A stretch of DNA of 62,062 nt from positions 1-62,062 of the forward strand of contig JAPLRU010000032.1 in the NCBI GenBank assembly GCA_026399025.1, read 5' to 3'. The stretch is from Methylobacter sp. (GTDB lineage: Bacteria; Pseudomonadota; Gammaproteobacteria; Methylococcales; Methylomonadaceae). Positions 33,856 to 42,753 of this stretch are shown piece by piece. The position numbers and the translations under genes are program-made. Within the stretch, counting starts at the first letter, position 1; each line of letters begins with the position of its first letter. The notes under the pieces are model-generated. The model was not told where the DNA came from and ran no database searches. It saw only the letters and a program-made list of their open reading frames with translations.

Positions 33856-34485
33856 TTAGGTTTTTTTATCGTTAACATTGCCGACAATCCCGGCGGTTGC
33901 GATAAAACGCAGCGCATCCTCAACCGACATATCTATTTTGACTACATTTTCCTTTGGCATGATTACCGTATAGCCGCCTAACTGATAACTAAACGGCAAA
34001 AACACGGCAATCTGATCCTCGGTAATAAAACTCGGCGCTGTCTTTTCATGATCCGAAACCGTGATAAAACCTATCTGTTGACTGTTACTGGGAGCTACCT
34101 TGACCAAAACCACTTCTTGAAACTTGCCTTTTTGCTCGCTCGAAAACAGAGAACTCAAATCCCGTATTGCGGTGTAGATGCTTTTAACCAAAGGAATCTG
34201 GATAACAAGTTCTTCAAATTGATGAAACAGCCTGCGGAAAGTTTGAGATTCAAGAAAGTTCCCGAAAAAGAACACCACCACAAGACCTAAAACAAAGCCC
34301 ATGCCTTTGATGTACCAGCTGTCGGGGAAGAATATCTTGAATATTTTACCCAGCGCCAACTCAGCCGTACCGGCCAGCCAAAACAGTAAATAAAGGGTCA
34401 GGGTAATGGGGATAATAGCAATTAACCCTTTAATAAAAATCCGGCTGACCGGCTTCCTTAATTGCCATTGAGTGTAATCCGACAT
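33856..34485 (-). CDS. DUF502 family membrane protein
   Basis: From ATG 34485 (AAGGAGAACGGA in front) the protein has 209 residues. Two membrane spans lie at about 18-42 (IFIKGLIAIIPITLTLYLLF) and 60-80 (GMGFVLGLVVVFFFGNFL). Then come PLVKSIYTAIRDL and a soluble domain with GFITVSD and PFSYQLGGYTVIMP, the marks of DUF502. The function of the family is not established. An ATG at 34554 would add 23 residues and is less likely. Confidence 0.85.
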   Translation of the reverse strand: MSDYTQWQLRKPVSRIFIKGLIAIIPITLTLYLLFWLAGTAELALGKIFKIFFPDSWYIKGMGFVLGLVVVFFFGNFLESQTFRRLFHQFEELVIQIPLVKSIYTAIRDLSSLFSSEQKGKFQEVVLVKVAPSNSQQIGFITVSDHEKTAPSFITEDQIAVFLPFSYQLGGYTVIMPKENVVKIDMSVEDALRFIATAGIVGNVNDKKT

Positions 34486-34566
34486 TCCGTTCTCCTTATT
34501 TAAATAGTTTCTGTCGTCGTTTAGATATAGATGCCATCGTTGATCAAGCAACATTCATTCAGGCAT

Positions 34567-34640
34567 CGGGAGTGCAGGCTTGGCCTGCTTGCAGGCGAAG
34601 CCTGCACTCCAACTTGCTTTATCAACTGAGGTACCTATAG
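34567..34640. repeat. Palindromic repeat with GGAGTGCAGGCTT arms plus a short shared tail
   Basis: GGAGTGCAGGCTTGGCCTGC pairs with GCAGGCGAAGCCTGCACTCC. Relatives lie at 37241-37287 and 55297-55325. The tail CTTTATCAACTGAGGTACC (from 34617) recurs next to the MITE remnant at 54300-54324. The gap 34486-34676 holds nothing else. Confidence 0.7.
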
Positions 34641-34676
34641 CAGCGGGCATTCCTATAAATTGCATGGCCCTAGGCC

Positions 34677-34893
34677 CACTGCCATTAAGTTACGGATGGA
34701 CAGTCCCTTCTCCCTCCGGGACAAATCCGCCGGGAGCGGATTTGCACTCGCCCGTAGGGTGCTGGACAGGAGAGTCCAGCATGATTAGGTTAGGATGAGG
34801 GGATCAAATAAAGCTTTTTTCCTTATTTTTATTCTCCTCACCCCAACCCTCTCCAGCAGGAGAGGGAGCTTTTTTCTTAACTTAATGGCAGTG
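34677..34893. mobile_element. MITE-A copy 3 at the end of the catalase gene
   Basis: Ends CACTGCCATTAAGTTACG and CTTAACTTAATGGCAGTG. GGCCCTAGGCC touches both sides (34666-34676 and 34894-34904), an exact 11-bp duplication, itself a palindrome. The right copy contains the katE stop codon, so the insertion left the catalase reading frame intact. 217 bp, no coding capacity. Confidence 0.85.
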
Positions 34894-34897
34894 GGCC

Positions 34898-37057
34898 CTA
34901 GGCCACAACCGCATCCAGGTCCGGACGCTCGGGAAACCGATGCATCGCGATAGCCGCAATAAAACTTTTGGAAAAAGAGTCGGAGATGGTTTCGGACGAT
35001 AAAGTAATGACGCCCGGTCCTTTAAAGGCACCATCCGCTACCCCCGCCGAGCGAGCCGCTTGGGCGATTAACAAGGTGCCGTTATGGTGAGCCGCAATCG
35101 CTTTGCCGTGTTTGTAAGCTTCCTTGACGAAAAGTACCGCATGTGCATTCGCGCACAAAGTTTCCACGCTTTGCTGTCCGCCCGGAATAAAGACCGCATC
35201 GAACAACACCGAGCCGACCGTCGGCAGGCTGTAATTCACTTTAATAAGCTCATCTTCATTGCTTTTGACCTCGCCCAGCCGGGGGGCGATGAATTTTACG
35301 CTTGCACCCTCGGCTTCCAAGGTTTTGCAGATCACCAGCGACTCCTCGTCGACATTATCCGCGACCAGCACGGCGATTTTGCGGCCGATGATAGAATTTT
35401 TGCGGCTATTGGCGAGACTCAAGGCGGTGTCCATTTCCGGTTCATCGGTATAAGGAAGCGCTTCCGCGCCGTGAGCAGGCGGAGCAACCGCCATGCCCAA
35501 TCCCTCGGCGACCCGATGGGCCAGAAACCGATCAACTTGGCCCAGCAGCGAGACCATGCGCTCGCGCACGGCGTCAATTTCGACTTTGCCCAGCTCAAAG
35601 CAGAATGCCGAGACGATGTGGTCTTTTTCCCATTGCGACTGACTGCGCCAGAACAGTGCCGCTTGCGAGAAGTGGTCGGCGAAACCTTCGCTACGCACGC
35701 GTATTTTTTCTTCTTCCATCGGTTCGCCGTAACTGACGAAGCCGCCTTGATCCCACGGTTTTTGCATCGGTAGGCCTTTACCCAAGGAGTTGGGTTCGTA
35801 ACTCACTCGGCCTTTGACAATCGTTTGGCGCATATGGCCGTCGCGTTGATTATTGTTGACTGCGGCGATCGGGCGGTTGATCGGGATCTCGTGGAAATTG
35901 GGACTGCCCAGCCGGGAAAGCTGAGTGTCGGTATAGGAAAATAACCGGCCTTGTAGTAAAGGATCGTTGGTGAAATCGATACCCGGCACGATATGGCCGG
36001 GATGGAAAGCCACCTGCTCGGTTTCGGCAAAGAAATTATCGGGATTGCGGTTTAAGGTCAGCTTGCCGATGATTTGCACCGGCACCAAGAGTTCGGGAAT
36101 CAGTTTGGTCGCATCCAGCAGGTCGAAGTCGAATTTGTATTCGTCTTCCTCGGGGACGATTTGCACACCGAGTTCCCATTCCGGGTATTGGCCTTGATTG
36201 ATAGCGTCCCACAAGTCGCGCCGATGAAAGTCAGCATCCTTACCGGCCAGCTTGACCGCTTCGTCCCATACCAGAGAATGCACACCGCGCACCGGCTTCC
36301 AGTGGAATTTAACGAACACGGAATTACCGGACTCGTTAATAAAACGGAAGGTATGCACGCCAAAGCCTTCCATCGTGGCAAAGCTTCTGGGAATAGCGCG
36401 GTCCGACATCAGCCACATGATCGTATGCATGGATTCCGGCATCAGCGAAATAAAATCCCAAAAAGTATCGTGAGCCGATGACGCCTGCGGAATTTCATGG
36501 TGCGGTTCCGGCTTGACCGCATGAATTAAATCGGGAAATTTAATCGCGTCTTGAATAAAGAACACCGGCATGTTGTTGCCGACCAGATCGAAATTGCCTT
36601 CCTGGGTATAGAACCTAACCGCGAATCCGCGCACATCGCGGGCGGTATCGGCGGAGCCGCGAGAACCGGCGACCGTGGAAAAACGCACGAACACCGGGGT
36701 CTTAACCTGCGGGTCTTGCAAAAAACCGGCCTTGGTGTAGTGGCTCATTGATTTGTACAGTTCGAACACGCCGTGAGCGCCTGCCCCGCGCGCATGCACT
36801 ACGCGTTCGGGGATGCGTTCATGGTCGAAATGCATGATTTTTTCACGCAGGATATGGTCTTCGAGCAAGGTTGGACCGCGAGAACCGGCGCGTAAGGAAT
36901 TTTGGTTATCGCTAACGGGCAGTCCCTGATTGGTCGTCAGCGTTTCGCCCGGCTCTTGAGCGAGCATCGCCGCGGCTTGCTCGGAACGGTTAAGATCGGC
37001 AGGCGACGGATGAAGACCGGTTGGGTTGGTCGGTTTCTGATCTTTAGGCGTAGTCAT
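34898..37057 (-). CDS. katE: Large-subunit catalase HPII with C-terminal DJ-1-like domain
   Basis: The 719-residue protein is a clade 2 haem catalase that degrades hydrogen peroxide. The catalytic histidine is in [12 protein letters not shown] (about 81-92), the asparagine in [10 protein letters not shown], and the haem-ligand tyrosine in [14 protein letters not shown]. After the catalase core a class I amidotransferase/DJ-1-like domain (about 570-719, [15 protein letters not shown]) completes the HPII layout. The stop codon is TAG at 34898-34900, inside the target duplication of MITE-A copy 3. GAGG precedes the start. Confidence 0.95.
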   Translation of the reverse strand: MTTPKDQKPTNPTGLHPSPADLNRSEQAAAMLAQEPGETLTTNQGLPVSDNQNSLRAGSRGPTLLEDHILREKIMHFDHERIPERVVHARGAGAHGVFELYKSMSHYTKAGFLQDPQVKTPVFVRFSTVAGSRGSADTARDVRGFAVRFYTQEGNFDLVGNNMPVFFIQDAIKFPDLIHAVKPEPHHEIPQASSAHDTFWDFISLMPESMHTIMWLMSDRAIPRSFATMEGFGVHTFRFINESGNSVFVKFHWKPVRGVHSLVWDEAVKLAGKDADFHRRDLWDAINQGQYPEWELGVQIVPEEDEYKFDFDLLDATKLIPELLVPVQIIGKLTLNRNPDNFFAETEQVAFHPGHIVPGIDFTNDPLLQGRLFSYTDTQLSRLGSPNFHEIPINRPIAAVNNNQRDGHMRQTIVKGRVSYEPNSLGKGLPMQKPWDQGGFVSYGEPMEEEKIRVRSEGFADHFSQAALFWRSQSQWEKDHIVSAFCFELGKVEIDAVRERMVSLLGQVDRFLAHRVAEGLGMAVAPPAHGAEALPYTDEPEMDTALSLANSRKNSIIGRKIAVLVADNVDEESLVICKTLEAEGASVKFIAPRLGEVKSNEDELIKVNYSLPTVGSVLFDAVFIPGGQQSVETLCANAHAVLFVKEAYKHGKAIAAHHNGTLLIAQAARSAGVADGAFKGPGVITLSSETISDSFSKSFIAAIAMHRFPERPDLDAVVA

Positions 37058-37240
37058 AGAAAACCTCTTATGTTTTTGATCGTATGATTTAGCTTAAACA
37101 TGACCTTCCGGTCGATTGCAGCGGAGCGGATGGAATTTATATTTGCAGTATCGCCGTCATGCCGGACGGACGACGTAGTAACGCGCATGAAATCAGTTAA
37201 GAAACATGCATAAAATAACTTGAGCCAGTGGCCAAATAGC

Positions 37241-37287
37241 CGGAGTGCAGGCTTCGCCTGCAAACGCAAGCAAAGCTTGCACTCCCG
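37241..37287. repeat. Palindromic repeat with GGAGTGCAGGCTT arms
   Basis: GGAGTGCAGGCTTCGCCTGC and AAGCAAAGCTTGCACTCCC form an inverted pair between katE and the hemerythrin gene. Same family as 34567. Confidence 0.65.
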
Positions 37288-37321
37288 CTGAAAACTTACG
37301 GAATTACTAACCCACAGCCTG

Positions 37322-37807
37322 TTAAGGTCGGGCGGCGAGAAGCTCTTGTTTGCGTTGAGACATTTTGCTGCCAAGCTCCATCATATCCAGGTCGGTGGCC
37401 TTTGCTTTGGGAAACATCTCATTCTGCTCTTCTTTGACATGATGCTTGACGTACTCTTGCATCACCTTGATCTTGGCGTCAAACATCTCGCCATCGGGTT
37501 CCACGCCTCTGACCTCGGAGATCAACGCTCTCAGCGTTGCATGTTCGACCCTGGCTTCCGGAATTAATTCCTTATCCTTCAAGGCCTGTTTGACGGCCGG
37601 ATAAAAAATCTCTTCTTCAATTTGAGCATGTACCGTTAATTCATTGCAGATTTGCTCGGCAAGCTGCTTTTTTTTGTTCTTCGAATCCGCTTCCTGGTAT
37701 TCGATAAACAGCTCGCTGACTTGTTCATGATCGGCTTTCAACAATGCTGTCGCGTCCTGAGCTTTGGATGAAGTCGATTTTTTTTCTTTACCGGTTTCAG
37801 ATGTCAT
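37322..37807 (-). CDS. Hemerythrin HHE domain protein
   Basis: The 161-residue helical protein has the di-iron ligands of the HHE family: LKADHEQV, LTVHAQIEEEIFYP, VEHATLR and KHHVKEEQNEMFP. Such proteins bind oxygen or take part in iron, redox and nitric-oxide responses. The lysine/serine-rich N-terminus is disordered. The neighbours (catalase, small membrane proteins) suit a stress-response group. ATG follows CTGGAGAAAACACG. Confidence 0.88.
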   Translation of the reverse strand: MTSETGKEKKSTSSKAQDATALLKADHEQVSELFIEYQEADSKNKKKQLAEQICNELTVHAQIEEEIFYPAVKQALKDKELIPEARVEHATLRALISEVRGVEPDGEMFDAKIKVMQEYVKHHVKEEQNEMFPKAKATDLDMMELGSKMSQRKQELLAARP

Positions 37808-37844
37808 CGTGTTTTCTCCAGTTTAAATCAAGCGGGCTTAGCGT

Positions 37845-37919
37845 TTAACTCATGAATAACGCCAACAGAATAATGATAGGAATCGGGATGCCGAGTAGGT
37901 ATAAAAGTATTGAGCGCAT
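37845..37919 (-). CDS. 24-residue hydrophobic membrane peptide
   Basis: ATG 37919 follows GAGGAAACCCATC. The peptide MRSILLYLLGIPIPIIILL (plus five residues) is a single span with a central GIPIP break. The clear ribosome-binding site and the place between two stress-type genes suggest it is real. Many proteobacteria have such tiny inner-membrane peptides linked to envelope stress; the role here is unknown. Confidence 0.6.
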   Translation of the reverse strand: MRSILLYLLGIPIPIIILLALFMS

Positions 37920-37947
37920 GATGGGTTTCCTCGTTAAAGGGGTTGAA

Positions 37948-38925
37948 TTACAAGTCGCGTTGCCGACCGCCGTAAGTCGCCGCGTAACTGGCGGTGAAGG
38001 CGCCTATCAGCAGTGAGGTGAAGAACCACAACGAGGCATAAACCGAAGCTTTGCGCGCGCTGTCGACGGCTTGTTTAGCGGCGATTTCCGCTTCGTTCAG
38101 TTTGCCTTGTACTTGGTTATAGGTTTCAACGACGCGTCTTTCAGCTTGTTGTTGGGTCAGTCCGGTACGTTGGGCGATAACTTGGCCGACATAGCGAACG
38201 TCTTCCGGAGGCAAAGGCCCGGTGCGAACGCTGTTCATAAAAATGCGGGTCACTTCGGAGGTGGATTCGGCTGGGCTTGACTCGGAAGCGGCTCCGCTTT
38301 CGCCGACGATTGGAACGGCATTAAGGTCTTTTCGGAACAACGAATCCATGAAGTACTTCGTCGGCTCATTGTTGTTGTACTTCGCCACTTCGGCTCCGGC
38401 CGCTGCCGCCGTGCCTGCGGTAAGCGCAGCCGCAGCGCCGCCGGCTTGAATGCCGCCGCTGACAATCGAACTAATCATTGATGTGAGCAGGGCGGCGGTC
38501 ATCAGCGCCGACACCGCCCAGGCCAGAAAACCGTGCGCGGTATCGCGAAAGTAGACTTCGTCGGTATCCGTCGCAACCCATTTTGTCCTCAATCTGCCGG
38601 CGAGATAGCCGCCCACCCCTGAAGCAATCAGCTGGGTCAGGGTCAACCACAGGATAGTGGATATGCCGAAGGTTTCCGCAGTGATGCCGGCATAGGCCCA
38701 AGGCGATACCGAGGATAAGCCGAAACCGGCTCCCAGCATGGTGAGAATCAGCGCCAATGCGGCGGCGGCGGTGGCTCCGGCCACGATAGAACCCCACGAC
38801 ACGGCGCTCGATGGAGCGGGCAGGGCTTCCGGTTGAATACTGGGTGCGGTGCGTCTACGTCCGAGATCGTCGGTGGCGCGTCTGCGTCCGACTTCATCAG
38901 TGGCTGAGATATTAGGAACATTCAT
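37948..38925 (-). CDS. Membrane protein of unknown function with polar N-terminus
   Basis: The product (325 aa from ATG 38925, AAGGAGACGTATT in front) starts with a disordered RRR-rich segment. It has about four membrane spans: near 45-70 (VSWGSIVAGATAAAALALIL), 80-105, 135-180 (alanine/glycine-rich) and 300-318 at the end. A soluble loop before the last span (EDVRYVGQVIAQRTGLTQQQ) is helical. Proteins of this layout are found next to stress genes, but I know no function. A longer start at 39000 is unlikely. Confidence 0.75.
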   Translation of the reverse strand: MNVPNISATDEVGRRRATDDLGRRRTAPSIQPEALPAPSSAVSWGSIVAGATAAAALALILTMLGAGFGLSSVSPWAYAGITAETFGISTILWLTLTQLIASGVGGYLAGRLRTKWVATDTDEVYFRDTAHGFLAWAVSALMTAALLTSMISSIVSGGIQAGGAAAALTAGTAAAAGAEVAKYNNNEPTKYFMDSLFRKDLNAVPIVGESGAASESSPAESTSEVTRIFMNSVRTGPLPPEDVRYVGQVIAQRTGLTQQQAERRVVETYNQVQGKLNEAEIAAKQAVDSARKASVYASLWFFTSLLIGAFTASYAATYGGRQRDL

Positions 38926-39455
38926 AATACGTCTCCTTAGATTAAGTTCGGAGGAATTATGGAATGAAGCGCGGCTTTGCATCTGTACGACATCGCACAT
39001 AGCGGCGAATAAATTGTTGGGCGTTGGTTGTGTTTTTGTGGGGCCGTGTTATTTCGATTACCCACAATTTTAAGTGAAACCTGTGGACGGGTTAAATAAC
39101 CCGTCCAGCTCCTTTCTGTTGGCGCACAATTCTCCTCGTTCTATACAAACCCATATCCCCCAGCCATGCTAAGTTCTCATCGTTATACACATCTGGTGGG
39201 GCTTGGAAACCAGCGAAGGGGGGCCGTTGCAGTTAGCAGGTGAGGGCGCGGTGTGCTGAAAGCTGTGGCGTGGCGGCTTTCATGCATGGTTGTATTTTGA
39301 CAGGCTGAGCATAGGCGGTAATATGGCGCTTCCGCGACTGGTTTCTCGAGCTTGATATTGGGAATTAGCGAATATTGATTTTACAGATAACTTTACATGT
39401 TATTCTACAATCCTATGTCAATCTCTTTATATACTTTTAAATTAAAGGAAAATTT
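38926..39455. other. Intergenic region with one perfect hairpin
   Basis: The only clear structure is TGGACGGGTTAAATAACCCGTCCA-like dyad at 39084-39107 (10-bp stem TGGACGGGTT, loop AAAT). It has no T run. It could be an operator or a processed RNA end. No gene was found. AAAGGAAAATTT before 39456 is a ribosome-binding site. Confidence 0.5.
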
Positions 39456-39593
39456 ATGAAATTGTTTAAAATATTATTTGGAATGTGTGTGATTTTTATG
39501 GGAGCGCCAAGTTACTGGAACAGGTACCGTTTCACCTCCTATTTACGGCGGTCAAGATCAAGTGATTGTAAATTTTCAGTGAGATTGTTATGA
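39456..39593 (+). CDS. Short secreted-type peptide gene, possibly frameshifted
   Basis: ATG 39456 has a good ribosome-binding site (AAAGGAAAA) and encodes a signal-peptide-like start, MKLFKILFGMCVIFMGA. In frame it runs to a basic, improbable tail and stops at 39593, overlapping the next ATG. One frame over, from about 39510, the sequence reads VTGTGTVSPPIYGGQDQVIV then NFQ and a stop (39582), which looks far more like a mature exported peptide. A one-base shift has probably separated the two halves. Confidence 0.45.
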   Translation: MKLFKILFGMCVIFMGAPSYWNRYRFTSYLRRSRSSDCKFSVRLL

Positions 39594-39961
39594 AAATCTC
39601 AGATAGCCTTTTAACAACAGTTGTGAAGCAGCCGAAGTCAAATCAAGACAGTCAATTTAAGAGTTTTGCAATAAACGACTTGCTTACAGCAAACGATAAG
39701 AATTTAGTGGAGGCTGCAACAACCGGATTACAACCAACATCGTCGTCCGGACTTCATCAAATCAATGAATTGGCGACACGCATTGCCATTGACCGTGATA
39801 GAGGGGAGCTGACCGGAGAAATAGATAAAAACTACATCAACTCGTTAATAAAAGAACAGCAGGATAACCACCAAGAAACAATTCAATCATCAACGCTTCA
39901 GAAATCGTTAGCCTTTTTAAAACAAGAGCAAGCTGATTTTTTGAGACGGATTTCTGATTAA
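39590..39961 (+). CDS. Hypothetical protein (123 aa)
   Basis: A polar protein with helical stretches (LHQINELATRIAIDRDRGEL, TLQKSLAFLKQEQADFL). No signal peptide, no membrane span and no known motif. Its ATG overlaps the stop of the short gene before it, and the ribosome-binding site is weak, so coupled translation is possible. The G+C content is lower than that of the neighbours. Family not recognised. Confidence 0.55.
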   Translation: MKISDSLLTTVVKQPKSNQDSQFKSFAINDLLTANDKNLVEAATTGLQPTSSSGLHQINELATRIAIDRDRGELTGEIDKNYINSLIKEQQDNHQETIQSSTLQKSLAFLKQEQADFLRRISD

Positions 39962-40195
39962 AATTTTTTAACCCCCACTGTTCGTTGATTTTTACTATCG
40001 TTCCCCGCTCCGGTGTGGGAACGATGTCATTTTATTAGCTACGGCTACGATACAAATTCTTTATGAACGCGAACGCGTCCCCGCTTAACCGAGTTGCAAT
40101 ACAGGGAAGCAGCGTACCTATGTTCCGGCTCTACAAGCTTCCTTCCCCGGTCATGTTAAACTTAGTCCCCCAATTCATAAGATTCTCTAACCATC

Positions 40196-41011
40196 ATGCC
40201 CGAACTCCCCGAAGTCGAAACCACCTGCCGCGGCATCGCTCCGCATATCGAAGGCCAAACCGTCAAACACGTCATCGTTCGCCAGCCCAAACTGCGCTGG
40301 CCGGTGCCGGAAACGCTCAGCCAATCGTTAACCGGACTCAGCATTCAATCCGTCTCCAGAAGAGCCAAATATCTGCTGCTTTCAACCCATTCCGGCACGG
40401 TGCTTTTGCATTTGGGCATGTCCGGCAATTTAAGGATTGTGTCGAAAGATCAAAGCGTCGGCAAACACGATCATGTCGATTTTGTGTTTAACGACGAAAC
40501 GGTGCTGCGATTGAACGATCCGCGCCGGTTTGGCGCGGTGTTATGGACCACGGAACCGGTAGCGCAACATCCATTATTAAAAGATTTGGGCCCGGAACCG
40601 CTGTTAGCCGATTTTGAAGGCAAGCTGCTTTACGCCTTATCCAAAAGCCGCAGCATAGCGGTCAAGTCCTTCATTATGGACAGCCATATCGTGGTCGGCG
40701 TGGGCAATATTTATGCGAACGAGGCTTTATTTATGGCCGGGATACAGCCTACGCGTCAAGCCGGGAAAGTCTCTTTGGCGCGTTATCAAAAATTGGCCGA
40801 ATGTATTCGGGTGGTTTTGCTGCACGCTATCGAACAAGGCGGCACAACGCTACGGGATTTTGTCAATGAATCCGGAAAACCCGGCTATTTTCAACAGCAG
40901 CTCAGCGTTTACGGCCGCGCCGGATTGCCCTGTGTCGCGTGCAAACAGCCGTTAACGGAAATCCGAATAGCCAATCGGTCAACGGTATTTTGCAGCACTT
41001 GCCAGCGCTAA
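40196..41011 (+). CDS. mutM: Formamidopyrimidine-DNA glycosylase
   Basis: The 271-residue base-excision repair enzyme removes 8-oxoguanine. The start PELPEVE supplies the catalytic N-terminal proline and Glu3. The helix-two-turn-helix holds VGVGNIYANEALF, and the C-terminal zinc finger is CVAC-x16-CSTC. Length is normal. It stands alone; nothing but a family-B unit (40003-40023) lies in the gap before it. Confidence 0.95.
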   Translation: MPELPEVETTCRGIAPHIEGQTVKHVIVRQPKLRWPVPETLSQSLTGLSIQSVSRRAKYLLLSTHSGTVLLHLGMSGNLRIVSKDQSVGKHDHVDFVFNDETVLRLNDPRRFGAVLWTTEPVAQHPLLKDLGPEPLLADFEGKLLYALSKSRSIAVKSFIMDSHIVVGVGNIYANEALFMAGIQPTRQAGKVSLARYQKLAECIRVVLLHAIEQGGTTLRDFVNESGKPGYFQQQLSVYGRAGLPCVACKQPLTEIRIANRSTVFCSTCQR

Positions 41012-41052
41012 ACCTTGTATTGTTCCGTCCAGTGTGCGGCACAAGATAATCA

Positions 41053-42753
41053 TCAAACGCCGGTTTGCAGTGAATGAGTAAACGCCTCTGCCGCTACCGG
41101 ATAGCCGAAATAGTAACCCTGGCCTTCATCGCACTGCCGAGCCATCAAAAATGCGGCCTGCTCCGGTGTTTCGACGCCCTCTGCAATGATGCGTTTATTG
41201 AGGCTTTTACCCATGTTAATTACGGTGCTGACAATGGCCGCATCGTCCTGATTGCCGATCATCCGGTTTACAAAGGAGCGGTCTATTTTCAAAGTATCGA
41301 TCGAAAAAGTTCTGAGATAACTTAAGCTGGAACAACCGGTGCCGAAGTTATCGACGGCAAGTTTTACACCCAATTCTGCGAGGGCATGCAACACGGAGTT
41401 GGTGAGATCGGTGTCTTGCATCAGCACATTTTCGGTCAGTTCGAGTTCCAGGTAACGCGGCTCCAAACCGGCTTCCTTAAGCGCGGAACGTATATTTTTG
41501 AGAAAACACTTATCGCGAAATTCAACGCCCGAGATGTTGATTGATACAGGAATAGCCGGTAACTGGGCTTGTTGCCAAAGCCGGGCCTGGAAACACGCTT
41601 CGCGCAGCATCCAGCGGCCAATCGGTAGAATCAGTCCGCACTCTTGGGCGATGGGTACGAACTGCTCCGGCGCTAACAAGCCCAGTTCAGGGTGCCGCCA
41701 ACGAATCAGCGCTTCGACGCCGATAATGCGGCCGCTATGAAGATCTATTTCAGGTTGGTAATGCAATATAAATTCCTGCCGTTCCAATGCGCGCCGCAAA
41801 CCGGCTTCGGTGTTTTGCCGGCGGACGGCTAAAGCATTCATGTTCGATTCGAAGAATTTATAATTATTGCGCCCGCTTTCCTTGGCGCAATACATTGCGG
41901 TGTCCGCACTTTTGATCAGGGTTTCCGCGTCACGACCGTCGTTGGGGTAAATGCTGATGCCGATACTGACGCTGATATGGATATCGTGCCGGTCGATGCG
42001 ATGAGGCAGTGCCAGCGCGGCGAGCATCTTTTGCGCCGAGAGCGCGGCATCTTCGGCGTGCTCAATAGAGGAAAGCAACAGCACGAATTCGTCTCCGCCA
42101 TGACGACTGATGGTGTCGGAATGACGCACGCAGCCCTTCAAGCGGTGTGCGACCGACAGCAGCAACTGGTCGCCAACGGCATGGCCTAAAGAGTCGTTGA
42201 TATGTTTAAAGCGGTCCAAATCCATGAACATCACCGCAAAGTTTTTACTTTGCCGGCGGGCCAATTCAATCGCTTGATTCAGCCGGTCTTGCAGCAGTAT
42301 TCGATTGGGCAAATCGGTCAGCGCGTCATGGTGGGCTAAATAATCCAACTGATCTTTGGCTTGTTGGATTTGTTCGGCTTGCTTCTGCGCTTCAAGGGTC
42401 GCAATGACTAAATGTTCGTTGGCCTGCCGTAATATACTGGTTGCTTCTTGTATAGACTCGGTTGGGCTGCTGTCTTGCCCGTGCAAGGCAGCCGAAAACA
42501 GGGGGTTAGCATGTTCACGCAAGGTCACGGTCTCTTCACGTAGTTGCACAGCGTCTTCACGCAAGTCGGCGGCCATTTCCCGCAAATGCGCCGAATCTTC
42601 TCGCGCACTAAGCAATTGCTCGCGACTTAAAAGGGGCTCCTTAGCAACGGCGTCGTTTTCGCTGCCGCCATCGACAGCTTCCGGCAATTTGCCGGGCTGC
42701 GGCTTAATCGCCGAATCATTACTCGCGGAATCTTTATTATCGGTTTCGCTCAT
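41053..42753 (-). CDS. GGDEF-EAL protein with coiled-coil N-terminus
   Basis: The 566-residue soluble protein has an N-terminal coiled coil (about 45-85, repeated LREMAADLREDAVQLREE-type heptads). The GGDEF domain keeps RHGGDEF at about 225. The EAL domain (about 310-560) keeps EALIRW, ELELTEN, KIDRSF and IIAEGVET. The usual DDFGTG loop reads VDNFGTG, so the second metal-binding aspartate is asparagine, which may weaken phosphodiesterase action. There is no membrane or PAS sensor; the start overlaps the KaiC-like gene by ATGA, so that protein is the likely input. Confidence 0.9.
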   Translation of the reverse strand: MSETDNKDSASNDSAIKPQPGKLPEAVDGGSENDAVAKEPLLSREQLLSAREDSAHLREMAADLREDAVQLREETVTLREHANPLFSAALHGQDSSPTESIQEATSILRQANEHLVIATLEAQKQAEQIQQAKDQLDYLAHHDALTDLPNRILLQDRLNQAIELARRQSKNFAVMFMDLDRFKHINDSLGHAVGDQLLLSVAHRLKGCVRHSDTISRHGGDEFVLLLSSIEHAEDAALSAQKMLAALALPHRIDRHDIHISVSIGISIYPNDGRDAETLIKSADTAMYCAKESGRNNYKFFESNMNALAVRRQNTEAGLRRALERQEFILHYQPEIDLHSGRIIGVEALIRWRHPELGLLAPEQFVPIAQECGLILPIGRWMLREACFQARLWQQAQLPAIPVSINISGVEFRDKCFLKNIRSALKEAGLEPRYLELELTENVLMQDTDLTNSVLHALAELGVKLAVDNFGTGCSSLSYLRTFSIDTLKIDRSFVNRMIGNQDDAAIVSTVINMGKSLNKRIIAEGVETPEQAAFLMARQCDEGQGYYFGYPVAAEAFTHSLQTGV

